Counted from the first letter of the stretch, positions 1 to 6,238 are shown. The stretch is 7,015 nucleotides of DNA from Planctomycetia bacterium (GCA_009926295.1 RFPF01000159.1:1-7015), one strand, 5' to 3'. Notes: generated from the letters alone by a model not told the origin. Made by a program: numbers and translations.

Positions 1-1156
1 GTCCGAGATCGCGCGCGCCCCGATCGCACAACGCTGCACGGGTCCGAACGCCGATCACCAACGCGAGTGCGGGCAGATCCCGCGGCAGCGGCTCGAAGCT
101 GGTCGCCACCGACAGGCACAGGCTGCCGCCGAGTGCGGCGCGCCACGCGCGTCCGCGACGACCACGCCCGCCGGTCTGGTTTTCGGCGAGCAGCACGGCG
201 TAGCGGCCCGGCGGCAGTTTCGCGGCGACGATCGCATCGGTCACCATGACCGTGCGGTCGAGCCACTTCGAGGCCCGCTCGTGGCCGCGGCAGAACAGCG
301 CCAGCGACGCCACGCTCTCCACGAGCACGAGGAAAATCCCGGCGAAGCTCGTGACGTGCAGGGTGTCGGCGAGGGTGAATTCCGTCGACTCGGGGAGCAC
401 CGACGCGATCACGTACTGGCTGGCGATCGCCGCGAACATCGCGCCGACGGGCAGGCCGAACCGGGGGTCGACGTGCGTCGGGCAGATGAACAGCGCGAGC
501 AGCGCGATCGCGACGGCGGCGAACAGCCCGGTGAACAGCTTGACGAACAGTCCGAGCCCCGGGCGGCGCAGGGTGACCGTCGCGGTGAACCGCGAGTACT
601 CGCTCGCCGACCCGGTGGGCAGCGACGTGTCGCCGTAATTGGTGCTGTAGGTCTGGGTGGCGACGGCGAACTGGTGCGAGGCGATGTCCCAGCCGGGGAG
701 CATCACGGTGGGCGCGAGCCCGCTGTTGGGAGAGTCGACGGCGTAGACGAGGGCGTGGGTCTCCAGTTCCGCGTCCTCGCAGGAGATCTGGATCCGCTGC
801 GCGTCGAGGGGAAATCGCGATACGTCCCACTTCTGGTGCAGCCGCCCCCGGATCCGCATGGTGGCGTACGACTGGCCGTCGGCGAGGGTCTTGTGAACCT
901 CGCCGGCCGACTCCTCGATCTGCCCTCCGATGAGCTCCAGGTTTTCGAGCGGGTCGAAGCCCGAGCCGTCGTCGTGCCAGCGAAACCAGATCCAGAAGTC
1001 GGCGCTGCACGTGCCCTGGCGCAGGTCGACGTCGCCGATCTCGAGAACGTAGATCCCGACCGTGACCGCCAGCGGGGGCGGCGCGTCGGAGTCGGCGGCA
1101 CGAGCCGGCAGGGCCGATGCGACCGCGACGGTCAGCCACGCGAACCTCGAAAACAC
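1..1156 (-). CDS. Pentameric ligand-gated ion channel-like protein fused in frame to a BirA-like segment (3' end outside window)
   Basis: The frame starts at GTG 1156, with a GGAG 7 bases upstream, and is open for 385 codons to the window edge. Residues 1-20 form a signal peptide ending PARA. Residues 30-200 resemble the extracellular beta-sandwich of prokaryotic Cys-loop-superfamily channels: an aromatic WIWFRW strand (55-60) and WDVSRFPLDAQ (110-120), which matches the conserved FPxDxQ Pro-loop without the flanking disulfide cysteines of animal receptors. Three hydrophobic segments follow at about 202-224, 234-254 and 267-288, fitting M1-M3. The expected M4 is missing. After RASKWLDR (294-301) the frame enters a soluble stretch and then a biotin-ligase motif, AENQTGGRGRRGRAW (324-338). 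The channel family assignment is fairly secure. What ligand or ion it handles cannot be read from the sequence. The product as written would lack M4 and may be non-functional as a channel; it could also be an assembly chimera. Confidence 0.7.
   Translation of the reverse strand, partial: MFSRFAWLTVAVASALPARAADSDAPPPLAVTVGIYVLEIGDVDLRQGTCSADFWIWFRWHDDGSGFDPLENLELIGGQIEESAGEVHKTLADGQSYATMRIRGRLHQKWDVSRFPLDAQRIQISCEDAELETHALVYAVDSPNSGLAPTVMLPGWDIASHQFAVATQTYSTNYGDTSLPTGSASEYSRFTATVTLRRPGLGLFVKLFTGLFAAVAIALLALFICPTHVDPRFGLPVGAMFAAIASQYVIASVLPESTEFTLADTLHVTSFAGIFLVLVESVASLALFCRGHERASKWLDRTVMVTDAIVAAKLPPGRYAVLLAENQTGGRGRRGRAWRAALGGSLCLSVATSFEPLPRDLPALALVIGVRTRAALCDRGARDLG
2..190 (-). other. BirA-type biotin-protein ligase catalytic-domain fragment within the fused frame
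   Basis: Residues 323-385 of the leftmost frame match the start of the biotin-[acetyl-CoA-carboxylase] ligase catalytic domain. The AENQTGGRGRRGRAW stretch corresponds to the E. coli BirA biotinyl-AMP binding loop (AEYQQAGRGRRGRKW). It is followed by the GGSLCLSV strand and LPALALVIGV, which aligns with the E. coli GLSLVIGI helix. The KWPND motif and the rest of the domain would lie beyond the window. No N-terminal helix-turn-helix is present, and the usual DST(N) motif about 25-30 residues upstream appears at best as DRTV (300-303). BirA normally works in the cytoplasm. Here it sits downstream of a signal peptide and three membrane segments, which is unexpected. The family match is clear, but whether it is a functional ligase cannot be judged from a fragment. 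Confidence 0.7.
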
Positions 1157-1246
1157 GCCTGCACTCCCGCCTGACCCGGGTCGGATGGGCTCGTCCAGGG
1201 AGCCATGCTCTCCGTCGCGGAGGGGGATGTCAATCGCCGTGGGCCG
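1157..1246. promoter_or_regulatory. Intergenic gap with a candidate promoter for the channel-like gene
   Basis: On the minus strand a perfect TTGACA (1233-1228) is followed after 17 bases by GAGCAT (1210-1205), a weak 3/6 match to the -10 box. This would place transcription start about 40 bases before the GTG at 1156. Within the spacer there is a short perfect hairpin, CTCCG-CGA-CGGAG, just downstream of the metallophosphoesterase stop. It has no T-tract, so a terminator role is weak. The -35 match is good, but the assignment is tentative because sigma-factor preferences of this organism are unknown. Confidence 0.3.
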
Positions 1247-2194
1247 CTAGCCCCGGGCCTGCCATCCGTAGGTCACGTAGCGCGACTGCACGGTGCCGTC
1301 GGAGAAGAGGTCGACCAGCGCGTAGCCGAAGTCGGTCTGGCCGTGCATTCCCTTCCACCAGCCGGCCGACACGGCGCCGTTGCACAGATAGCGGACGCCG
1401 CAGTAGTCGATCGACTCGACCACGTGGAGGTGGCCGCTGACGCAGGCCTTCACGTTGCGATGCCGGGAGAAGAGCGACTGGAACCGCCTGTTGTCGGTGT
1501 GGAGCAACTGGGCCGAGACGCGAAAATCGGGACGCCCCTGAGCCTGCGGCGCGGTGGCGGCCAGCGGGTGCATCGACAGGATCGGGATGTGGGAGAAGAT
1601 CACGACCGGCGTCGCAGCGGGCACGGCGGCGAGATCCTTCTCGAGCCAGTCCCACTGGGCGTCGTCGAGCCGGCCGATGTAGCTCTGCTCGTGCGGGAAC
1701 GTGCTGTCGAGCAGGACGATGTGCCAGCCGCCGCGGTCGAAGCTCTCGTAGGGGAGCGGGCGGCCGAATCGCTCGCACGCCAGCCGCTTGCCGTAGAGAG
1801 GCTCCTCGCCGGTGGTCCCGGCCTTGGCCCGCGTCCAGCCCCACACGTCGTGGTTGCCGAGCACGCTCCGGACCTCGAGCGAGCAGTGGTCGGCCACCGA
1901 CTTCCGCCACAGGTCCCACTGGAGGTTCGTGCGGGCGAGGTCGGTCTCCATGCAGTCCATCACGGTGTCGCCGCCGGTGACGATGAGATCCGCGCGGCCC
2001 TCGCCGCGCTCCGCCAGCGACTGCACGTGGCCGAAGCACGATTCCAGGCCGCGTGCCGCATCCAGTTCCGGCTGCACGTGGATGTCGGTGAGATGCGCGA
2101 TGCGGAGGGCGCGTCGGGGGGCCGGCTCGGCGGCGGAGACGGCGACGGCGGCGAACGGGGCGGCGGCCGCCGCCTTCCTTCGGGTAATGTGCAT
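1247..2194 (-). CDS. Exported calcineurin-like metallophosphoesterase
   Basis: This 315-residue protein carries the whole metallophosphoesterase metal-site signature in order: LTDIH (35-39, D-x-H), GGD (74-76), GNHD (113-116), SH (201-202) and GHLH (254-257). All expected metal ligands of the di-metal centre are present. The N-terminus MHITRRKAAAAAPFAAVAVSA has a twin-arginine pair followed by a hydrophobic stretch, suggesting Tat export, in line with a protein that loads metals before transport. Family members cleave phosphomonoesters, phosphodiesters or nucleotides; the substrate cannot be read here. It lies 11 bases downstream of the antiporter stop on the same strand, so the two are probably co-transcribed. 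I chose ATG 2194. An in-frame GTG at 2209 overlaps the antiporter TGA and would add five residues (MRRKT). The ATG has only a weak GAGG upstream, so the start is not certain. Confidence 0.87.
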   Translation of the reverse strand: MHITRRKAAAAAPFAAVAVSAAEPAPRRALRIAHLTDIHVQPELDAARGLESCFGHVQSLAERGEGRADLIVTGGDTVMDCMETDLARTNLQWDLWRKSVADHCSLEVRSVLGNHDVWGWTRAKAGTTGEEPLYGKRLACERFGRPLPYESFDRGGWHIVLLDSTFPHEQSYIGRLDDAQWDWLEKDLAAVPAATPVVIFSHIPILSMHPLAATAPQAQGRPDFRVSAQLLHTDNRRFQSLFSRHRNVKACVSGHLHVVESIDYCGVRYLCNGAVSAGWWKGMHGQTDFGYALVDLFSDGTVQSRYVTYGWQARG

Positions 2195-2205
2195 CGTTTT
2201 GCGCC

Positions 2206-3453
2206 TCACCGGGAGGATACCCCATCCGCGGCCCGGCCGACCAGCAGCCCGAGGGCCGGCCCCGCCGCCATCGTCGTGATCACGCACATCAGCACACAGG
2301 CCACGAAGAGCCGCAGGTCGATCAGGCCGGCCTCGTGGGCTGCGGCCGCCATGACGATGCCGAGGATTCCCCGCGCGTTGAGGCCGCAGCCCACGGCGAG
2401 CGCCTGGCGGCTCGGGAGGCCCGCGATCCGGCCGCCGGCGTAGACGCCGAGAATCTTGCCGAGAAACGCGACGGCCGTGACGAGCGCCACGAGCCACGGG
2501 TCGAAGCCGGCGACGAAGTCGGCCGAGATCGCCATCGACACGAAGAAGATCGGGGTGAAGGCCGCGTAGGCGAATTCGCCGATGATCGCGAACGGCTCCG
2601 GCTGCCGCTCGTAGACGCCCGCAAGCGCGATCCCCATCACGAACGCCCCGAGGAAGGAGTGCAGCCCGAGCCACTCCGATCCCGCCGCCGCCACCAGCGC
2701 CAGCGCGAGCACGCATGAGATCGATCCGGCGGGATAGGGAAGCCGCTCGCGGGCCCAGCGCAGCGCCGCCGGGAGCACGAACCGCCCGGCGAGCACGACG
2801 GCCCCGAGGAAGGCCGCGGCGGCGCCGAGCACCGCCACGCCAGATCCCGTCGCCGATGCCTGCGGGGCGCACTCCGCGAGGATCACGGCGAACAGCCCCC
2901 AGCCGACGAGGTCGTCGACGAGCGTGGCCGCCATGATCGTGCGGCCGATCTCGCTCTTGAACAGGCCCATGTCCATCAGGATCCGGGCGATCACCGGATT
3001 GGCCGAGAGCGACAGGAGCGACCCCATGAACAGGGCGGTCGCGAAGCGGTCCTTGGAGGTCACGCCGATCACGTCGGGGAACACGTAGCACATGACGAAC
3101 CCGAGCAGGAGTGGCACGAACGTTCCCACGCTGCCCACGAACAGCGCGCGGCGGCCGCTGCGGCGCAGCTCGGCGAGGCTGATGTCGAGCCCGATCGTGA
3201 CGATGAAGAACAGCATGCCCACGCGGGCGATGGCCCCCCGGGCCGAGGCGACCGGGCCGGCCGGGGGAAACAGCCAGGCGGAGAACTCCGGCGCGAGCCG
3301 CCCGAGGAGCGTCGGGCCGAGGAGCAGCCCCCCGGCGATCTCCCCGACCACCGCCGGAATCCCGAGCCGGCGGGCCACGGCCCCGAGCGCGATCGCGGCG
3401 GCGAGCAGCGCCGCGAGGTGCAGGGAGAGGACGGTCCAGTCGGCCTGAGTCAT
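2206..3453 (-). CDS. CPA2-family cation:proton antiporter (Na+/H+ or K+/H+ exchanger type)
   Basis: This 415-residue, highly hydrophobic protein has about 12-13 membrane segments and the features of the CPA2/KefB-NapA group. These are an early GIPAVVGEIAGGLLLGP helix (31-47), FIVTIGLDI (83-91), and SLSANPVIARIL (148-159). The ion-binding motif TLVDDLVGW follows at 177-185 with paired Asp 180-181, then a lysine in FLGKILG (330-336) and CGLNARGILGIV (356-367) near the end. In characterised relatives a DD/ND pair is associated with electrogenic exchange, whereas Kef-type proteins carry QD; exchange stoichiometry here is inference. There is no C-terminal RCK/TrkA nucleotide-binding domain, unlike KefB/KefC, so direct ligand gating of that type is not expected. 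The ATG at 3453 lacks a clear Shine-Dalgarno sequence. It is divergent from nagA across 111 bp and leads a two-gene unit with the metallophosphoesterase. The transported cation cannot be assigned from sequence alone. Confidence 0.9.
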   Translation of the reverse strand: MTQADWTVLSLHLAALLAAAIALGAVARRLGIPAVVGEIAGGLLLGPTLLGRLAPEFSAWLFPPAGPVASARGAIARVGMLFFIVTIGLDISLAELRRSGRRALFVGSVGTFVPLLLGFVMCYVFPDVIGVTSKDRFATALFMGSLLSLSANPVIARILMDMGLFKSEIGRTIMAATLVDDLVGWGLFAVILAECAPQASATGSGVAVLGAAAAFLGAVVLAGRFVLPAALRWARERLPYPAGSISCVLALALVAAAGSEWLGLHSFLGAFVMGIALAGVYERQPEPFAIIGEFAYAAFTPIFFVSMAISADFVAGFDPWLVALVTAVAFLGKILGVYAGGRIAGLPSRQALAVGCGLNARGILGIVMAAAAHEAGLIDLRLFVACVLMCVITTMAAGPALGLLVGRAADGVSSR

Positions 3454-3564
3454 GGAGGGTTCCCCGCCGGGGGTGCTTTCCCCGGGCGTCGGTCGGAGAC
3501 GATACTCCTTCCGCGGGCGTGATTCCACGCCACGGCGGCCACGGCGGCCTCGACGGGAGTTCCG
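3454..3564. promoter_or_regulatory. Divergent intergenic region between antiporter and nagA
   Basis: This 111-bp gap must hold promoters for both directions. On the plus strand GATACT (3501-3506) matches TATAAT at 4 of 6 positions, with TTTCCC (3477-3482) 18 bases upstream, a weak candidate for nagA. No convincing promoter is seen toward the antiporter. A 9-bp tandem repeat, ACGGCGGCC twice (3532-3549), lies just upstream of the nagA ribosome binding site; in DNA this GC-rich it may be chance. GGGAG about five bases before ATG 3565 is the probable nagA Shine-Dalgarno. An in-frame TGA at 3520-3522 with no start codon between it and 3565 fixes the nagA start. Confidence 0.35.
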
Positions 3565-4500
3565 ATGCCCGGCAGCTTCGACCTCCAGATCAACGGCTAC
3601 TTCGGCGCCGACTTCTGCTCCCGCGACCTCTCCATCGAGGCCTGCCGCCGCGCCTGCGACGCGCTCGTCGCCGACGGCGTCTCGGGCATCCTGGCGACGG
3701 TGATCACCGACGGCATCGAGGGCATCTGCGCCAAGCTCGAGCGGCTCGTGGGCTTTCGCGACCGGGATCCTGCGATCGCGGCGGTGATCGCGGGATTCCA
3801 CGTGGAGGGACCGTTCCTGAGCCGCGTGCCGGGCTGCCCGGGCGCGCACGATGCCGGCCGCATCGTGCCCGCGACCGTCGCCGCCGCGGCGCGGATCGTC
3901 GACGCCGCCGGCGGCCTGCTCCGCCTCGTGACGCTCGCGCCGGAGTGCGATGCGGGGCTTGCCACCACGTCGTTCCTGTCGCGGCGCGGCGTCGTGGTGT
4001 CGGCCGGGCACTGCGATCCCACGCTCGACCAGCTCCGGGCCGCGATCGACGCGGGCCTGTCGATGGTCACCCACCTCGGCAACGGGTGCGCCCTCGAGCT
4101 GCCCCGGCACGACAACATCATCCAGCGGGCGCTCGCGCTGCACGAGCGGCTGTGGATCTGCTACATCCCCGACGGCGTGCACGTGCCGTTCTTCGCGCTC
4201 AAGAACTATCTCGACGTGTCGGGGGTGGAACGCTCGGTCATGGTCACCGACGCCATATCCGCCGCGAAGCTCGGCCCCGGCAGGCATTCGCTCGGCGCGG
4301 CCGAGGTGGAGGTGGACGCGGCGGGCGTGGCCCGGCGGACGGGGGCCCGCAACCTCGCCGGCTCGACGCTCACGATGCCGCTGGTCCGCGAGAACCTCCG
4401 CCGGCACCTCGGGCTCGACGCCCGCGCGATCGACCTGCTCGTGTCGACGAATCCCCGCCGCGCGATCGGGCTCGACGCGGAGCGGGGGGAGGCGGCATGA
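3565..4500 (+). CDS. nagA: N-acetylglucosamine-6-phosphate deacetylase, barrel-only form
   Basis: The protein (311 residues) belongs to the NagA amidohydrolase family, which removes acetate from GlcNAc-6-phosphate in the cytoplasm and feeds NagB. Key residues are visible: DLQINGYFG (6-14), the one-metal Q-x-N form also found in E. coli NagA rather than H-x-H; HVEGPF with metal ligand Glu81; SAGH with His149; THLGNG with His170; PDGVHV (202-207); and the catalytic Asp229 in VTDAIS. NLAGSTLTM (263-271) is also typical. The protein begins directly at the PGxxDxQ strand and ends soon after STNPRRAIGLD. Both the N-terminal strands and the C-terminal PGxxADLV segment, which build the usual beta-sandwich domain, are therefore absent; E. 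coli NagA is about 382 residues. No frameshift is evident at either end. It overlaps nagB by ATGA, implying translational coupling. A related amidohydrolase specificity is possible, but the adjacent nagB argues for NagA. Confidence 0.87.
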   Translation: MPGSFDLQINGYFGADFCSRDLSIEACRRACDALVADGVSGILATVITDGIEGICAKLERLVGFRDRDPAIAAVIAGFHVEGPFLSRVPGCPGAHDAGRIVPATVAAAARIVDAAGGLLRLVTLAPECDAGLATTSFLSRRGVVVSAGHCDPTLDQLRAAIDAGLSMVTHLGNGCALELPRHDNIIQRALALHERLWICYIPDGVHVPFFALKNYLDVSGVERSVMVTDAISAAKLGPGRHSLGAAEVEVDAAGVARRTGARNLAGSTLTMPLVRENLRRHLGLDARAIDLLVSTNPRRAIGLDAERGEAA

Positions 4501-5255
4501 GGGTCGCCGTCCACGCAGATCGGGCCGAACTCGGCCGGGCCGCCGCGGCCGAGGCGGCCGCGGGCCTCGAGGCGGCGCTCGCGGCCCGCGGCCGCGCCAC
4601 GCTGGTGGTGGCCACGGGCATGTCGCAGGTGGAAGTGCTCACCGGCCTGGCCGCTGCCCGCGTGCCATGGGGCAGGGTCGAGATCTTCCACCTCGACGAA
4701 TACTGCGGGCTGGCGGCCGGCCACCCGGCGAGCTTCCGCCGCTACCTGCGCGAGCGGTTCCACGACCGCCTGCCGGAGCCGCCCGCCGCCTTCCACTGGA
4801 TCACCGCCGAGGGGGACGCGGCGGAGGAGTGCCGCCGGCTCGCGGAGATCGTGCCGCGCGGAGACTTCGACCTCGTGCTCTGCGGCATCGGCGAGAACGG
4901 TCACCTCGCCTTCAACGATCCCCCGGCCGACTTCGCCGCGACGGAACCCTACATCGTGGTGACGCTCGACGAGGCCTGCCGGCGGCAGCAGGTCGGAGAG
5001 GGCTGGTTCGCCGCGATCGACGCCGTGCCCGGCCGCGCGATCTCGATGTCGATCCGCCGCATCATGGCGGCGAGAACGATCGTCTGCTCGGTGCCCGACG
5101 CCCGGAAGGCCGCGGCCGTGCGCGCGAGCGTCGCCGGGCCGGTGACGCCGCTGGTGCCCGCGTCGATCCTCCAGCAACACCCCGACTGCCGGCTCCATCT
5201 CGACCGGGCCGCGGCGGCGGCGTGGACCTCGGCCCGCGGGGGAGCGGCGCTCTAG
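4497..5255 (+). CDS. nagB: Glucosamine-6-phosphate deaminase (NagB/6-phosphogluconolactonase superfamily)
   Basis: The protein (252 residues) belongs to the NagB family, converting glucosamine-6-phosphate to fructose-6-phosphate and ammonia. Visible motifs are VVATGMSQVEVL (37-48, phosphate-binding loop), FHLDEYCGL (64-72, with Asp67 matching E. coli Asp72), GIGENGHLAFNDPP (130-143, with His136 matching the catalytic His143), MSIRRIMAA (184-192) and a terminal QQHPD. Compared with E. coli GNDGHIAFNEP, the general-base Asp141 position is Asn134 and Glu148 is Asp141. The length is close to the usual 240-270. The start ATG 4497 overlaps the nagA stop and has a strong GGGGAGG just upstream inside nagA. 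A GTG-started extension back to 3519 overlaps nagA entirely and is a shadow. The neighbouring nagA and the HLDEY/GH-AFN motifs favour deaminase over 6-phosphogluconolactonase. An allosteric-type C-terminal extension is not evident. Confidence 0.88.
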   Translation: MRVAVHADRAELGRAAAAEAAAGLEAALAARGRATLVVATGMSQVEVLTGLAAARVPWGRVEIFHLDEYCGLAAGHPASFRRYLRERFHDRLPEPPAAFHWITAEGDAAEECRRLAEIVPRGDFDLVLCGIGENGHLAFNDPPADFAATEPYIVVTLDEACRRQQVGEGWFAAIDAVPGRAISMSIRRIMAARTIVCSVPDARKAAAVRASVAGPVTPLVPASILQQHPDCRLHLDRAAAAAWTSARGGAAL

Positions 5256-6193
5256 CGACGGACGGGCGGAGCGCCCGCCATCGGAGGCAGCCCCTGGCCG
5301 CGGACCTCGGCAGGGTAGAACGCGCCCCACACGGGATTGTGGTCCGACACCTCGAGGGCGTGCTCGAGCGGCAGGCCGAACGTCGACTGCAGGTCGAGCA
5401 CGCCCCAGCCGCCGAGGTATTCGGCCGTCGCCGGGCGGGCGAAGACGAGATTGTCGTAGGTCTTCGAGCGGCGGGTGTTCGTCGGCACTCCCGACACGGC
5501 CCACGCCACGCCCGGGATCCGCTGGAACGCCTTGAACTCCGGCGGCCCGGCGTTGAGGTCGCCGAGCAGGATCACGTCGTCCTCGTCGGGCCGCGCCGCC
5601 TGCATCCCCTGGAACACGCCGACGAGGGCGTCGAGCTCCTGCGGCACCTCGTCGGGATCGGTGTGGATGTCGACGAGCCAGAACGTGAACGCCATCTCCA
5701 CAGGGTTGATGCGGGTGCGGAAGCGGGCGTGCATCGGCGGACGGTGGAGCTTGTTCTGCGGGTCGGGGACGACGCCCACGCTCGACGGGTCGACCTCGAT
5801 GCGGTTGGTGTCGTAGATGAACGCATACTGCTCCTTGCTCACGGTGCGGCCCTGCCGCGGGCCGATCACGTGGCTGTAGCGGCTCCCGTCGGCGTTCACG
5901 GCCCGCACGAACGAGGGAACGATCTCGTCGCTCTTCGCCCGCACCTCCTGGATGGCGACGATGTCGAACCTGCGGACGACGCGGGCGAGGACCTCGACCA
6001 CCTGCTGCTTGGCCAGCTTCGACTCCCCGAACACCTGGATGTTGAAGCTGGCGACGAGGATCGCGTCGGCGGGCTTCGGCGCGGGGCCGACTGTCTGGGC
6101 GGAGGCGGGCCGCGGTGCGACCGCGACGAGGCACAGGGCGGCGAGCCCGATGGGCAGAAGGCGGCCGCGGCGCGATGGGAAGAGAACATCCAC
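5252..6193 (-). CDS. Secreted DNase I-like endonuclease/exonuclease/phosphatase-family protein
   Basis: This 313-residue protein has a signal peptide, ending about PASA at residue 32, and one EEP-fold domain (about 44-293). The pattern follows animal DNase I closely: SFNIQVFGESK (49-59, Asn and metal-site Glu57), RRFDIVAIQEVR (74-85, Glu83), KEQYAFIYDTN (120-130), DIH (175-177, catalytic His177), LLGDLNA (209-215, Asp212 and Asn214), KTYDNLV (244-250, Asp247) and VSDHNPV (282-288, catalytic His285). All catalytic and divalent-metal residues expected for a Mg2+/Ca2+ DNA endonuclease are present, but the DNase I disulfide cysteines are absent. The likely role is extracellular or periplasmic DNA degradation; a phosphatase role within the same fold cannot be excluded. 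The start is GTG 6193 with AGGA close upstream; an ATG at 6197 is out of frame. It follows the HEAT-repeat gene by 63 bp on the same strand and converges on nagB, sharing stop-codon bases. Confidence 0.87.
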   Translation of the reverse strand: MDVLFPSRRGRLLPIGLAALCLVAVAPRPASAQTVGPAPKPADAILVASFNIQVFGESKLAKQQVVEVLARVVRRFDIVAIQEVRAKSDEIVPSFVRAVNADGSRYSHVIGPRQGRTVSKEQYAFIYDTNRIEVDPSSVGVVPDPQNKLHRPPMHARFRTRINPVEMAFTFWLVDIHTDPDEVPQELDALVGVFQGMQAARPDEDDVILLGDLNAGPPEFKAFQRIPGVAWAVSGVPTNTRRSKTYDNLVFARPATAEYLGGWGVLDLQSTFGLPLEHALEVSDHNPVWGAFYPAEVRGQGLPPMAGAPPVRR

Positions 6194-6211
6194 GCATCCT
6201 GTATCGGCCGT

Positions 6212-6238
6212 CCCGCCGGCCCCTCATGCCCCGGCGGG
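6212..6238. other. GC-rich inverted repeat between HEAT-repeat and nuclease genes
   Basis: CCCGCCGG (6212-6219) and CCGGCGGG (6231-6238) are perfect 8-bp complements separated by 11 bases, in the 63-bp gap upstream of the nuclease gene. The stem would be very stable in RNA. There is no T-tract on either strand, so it is not a standard intrinsic terminator. It could act as an attenuating or RNA-stabilising hairpin or a protein site, or simply be chance in GC-rich DNA. Confidence 0.3.

Noticed and set aside
1211..1225. Short hairpin CTCCG-CGA-CGGAG after the phosphoesterase stop as a terminator
   Set aside because: It has a five-base stem and no T-tract on the relevant strand, too weak to call a terminator.
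281..2443. Plus-strand open frames of about 297 and 412 codons opposite the channel-like and phosphoesterase genes
   Set aside because: They are antisense shadows. The translations show no domain, and the opposite strand encodes proteins with complete catalytic or structural signatures.
3532..3549. Tandem 9-bp repeat ACGGCGGCC
   Set aside because: It has only two copies of a low-complexity GC word, is not linked to any recognisable element, and is likely chance.
3454..4407. Upstream extension of the antiporter to 733 codons, and of the phosphoesterase to 614 codons (to 3091)
   Set aside because: The extensions lie over nagA or the antiporter in wrong frames and lack motifs. The proteins have natural starts at 3453 and 2194.
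3519..4496. GTG-started N-terminal extension of nagB to 578 codons
   Set aside because: The extra 326 residues overlap nagA in another frame and are arginine-rich filler. NagB length, start motif and the GGAGG site place the start at 4497.
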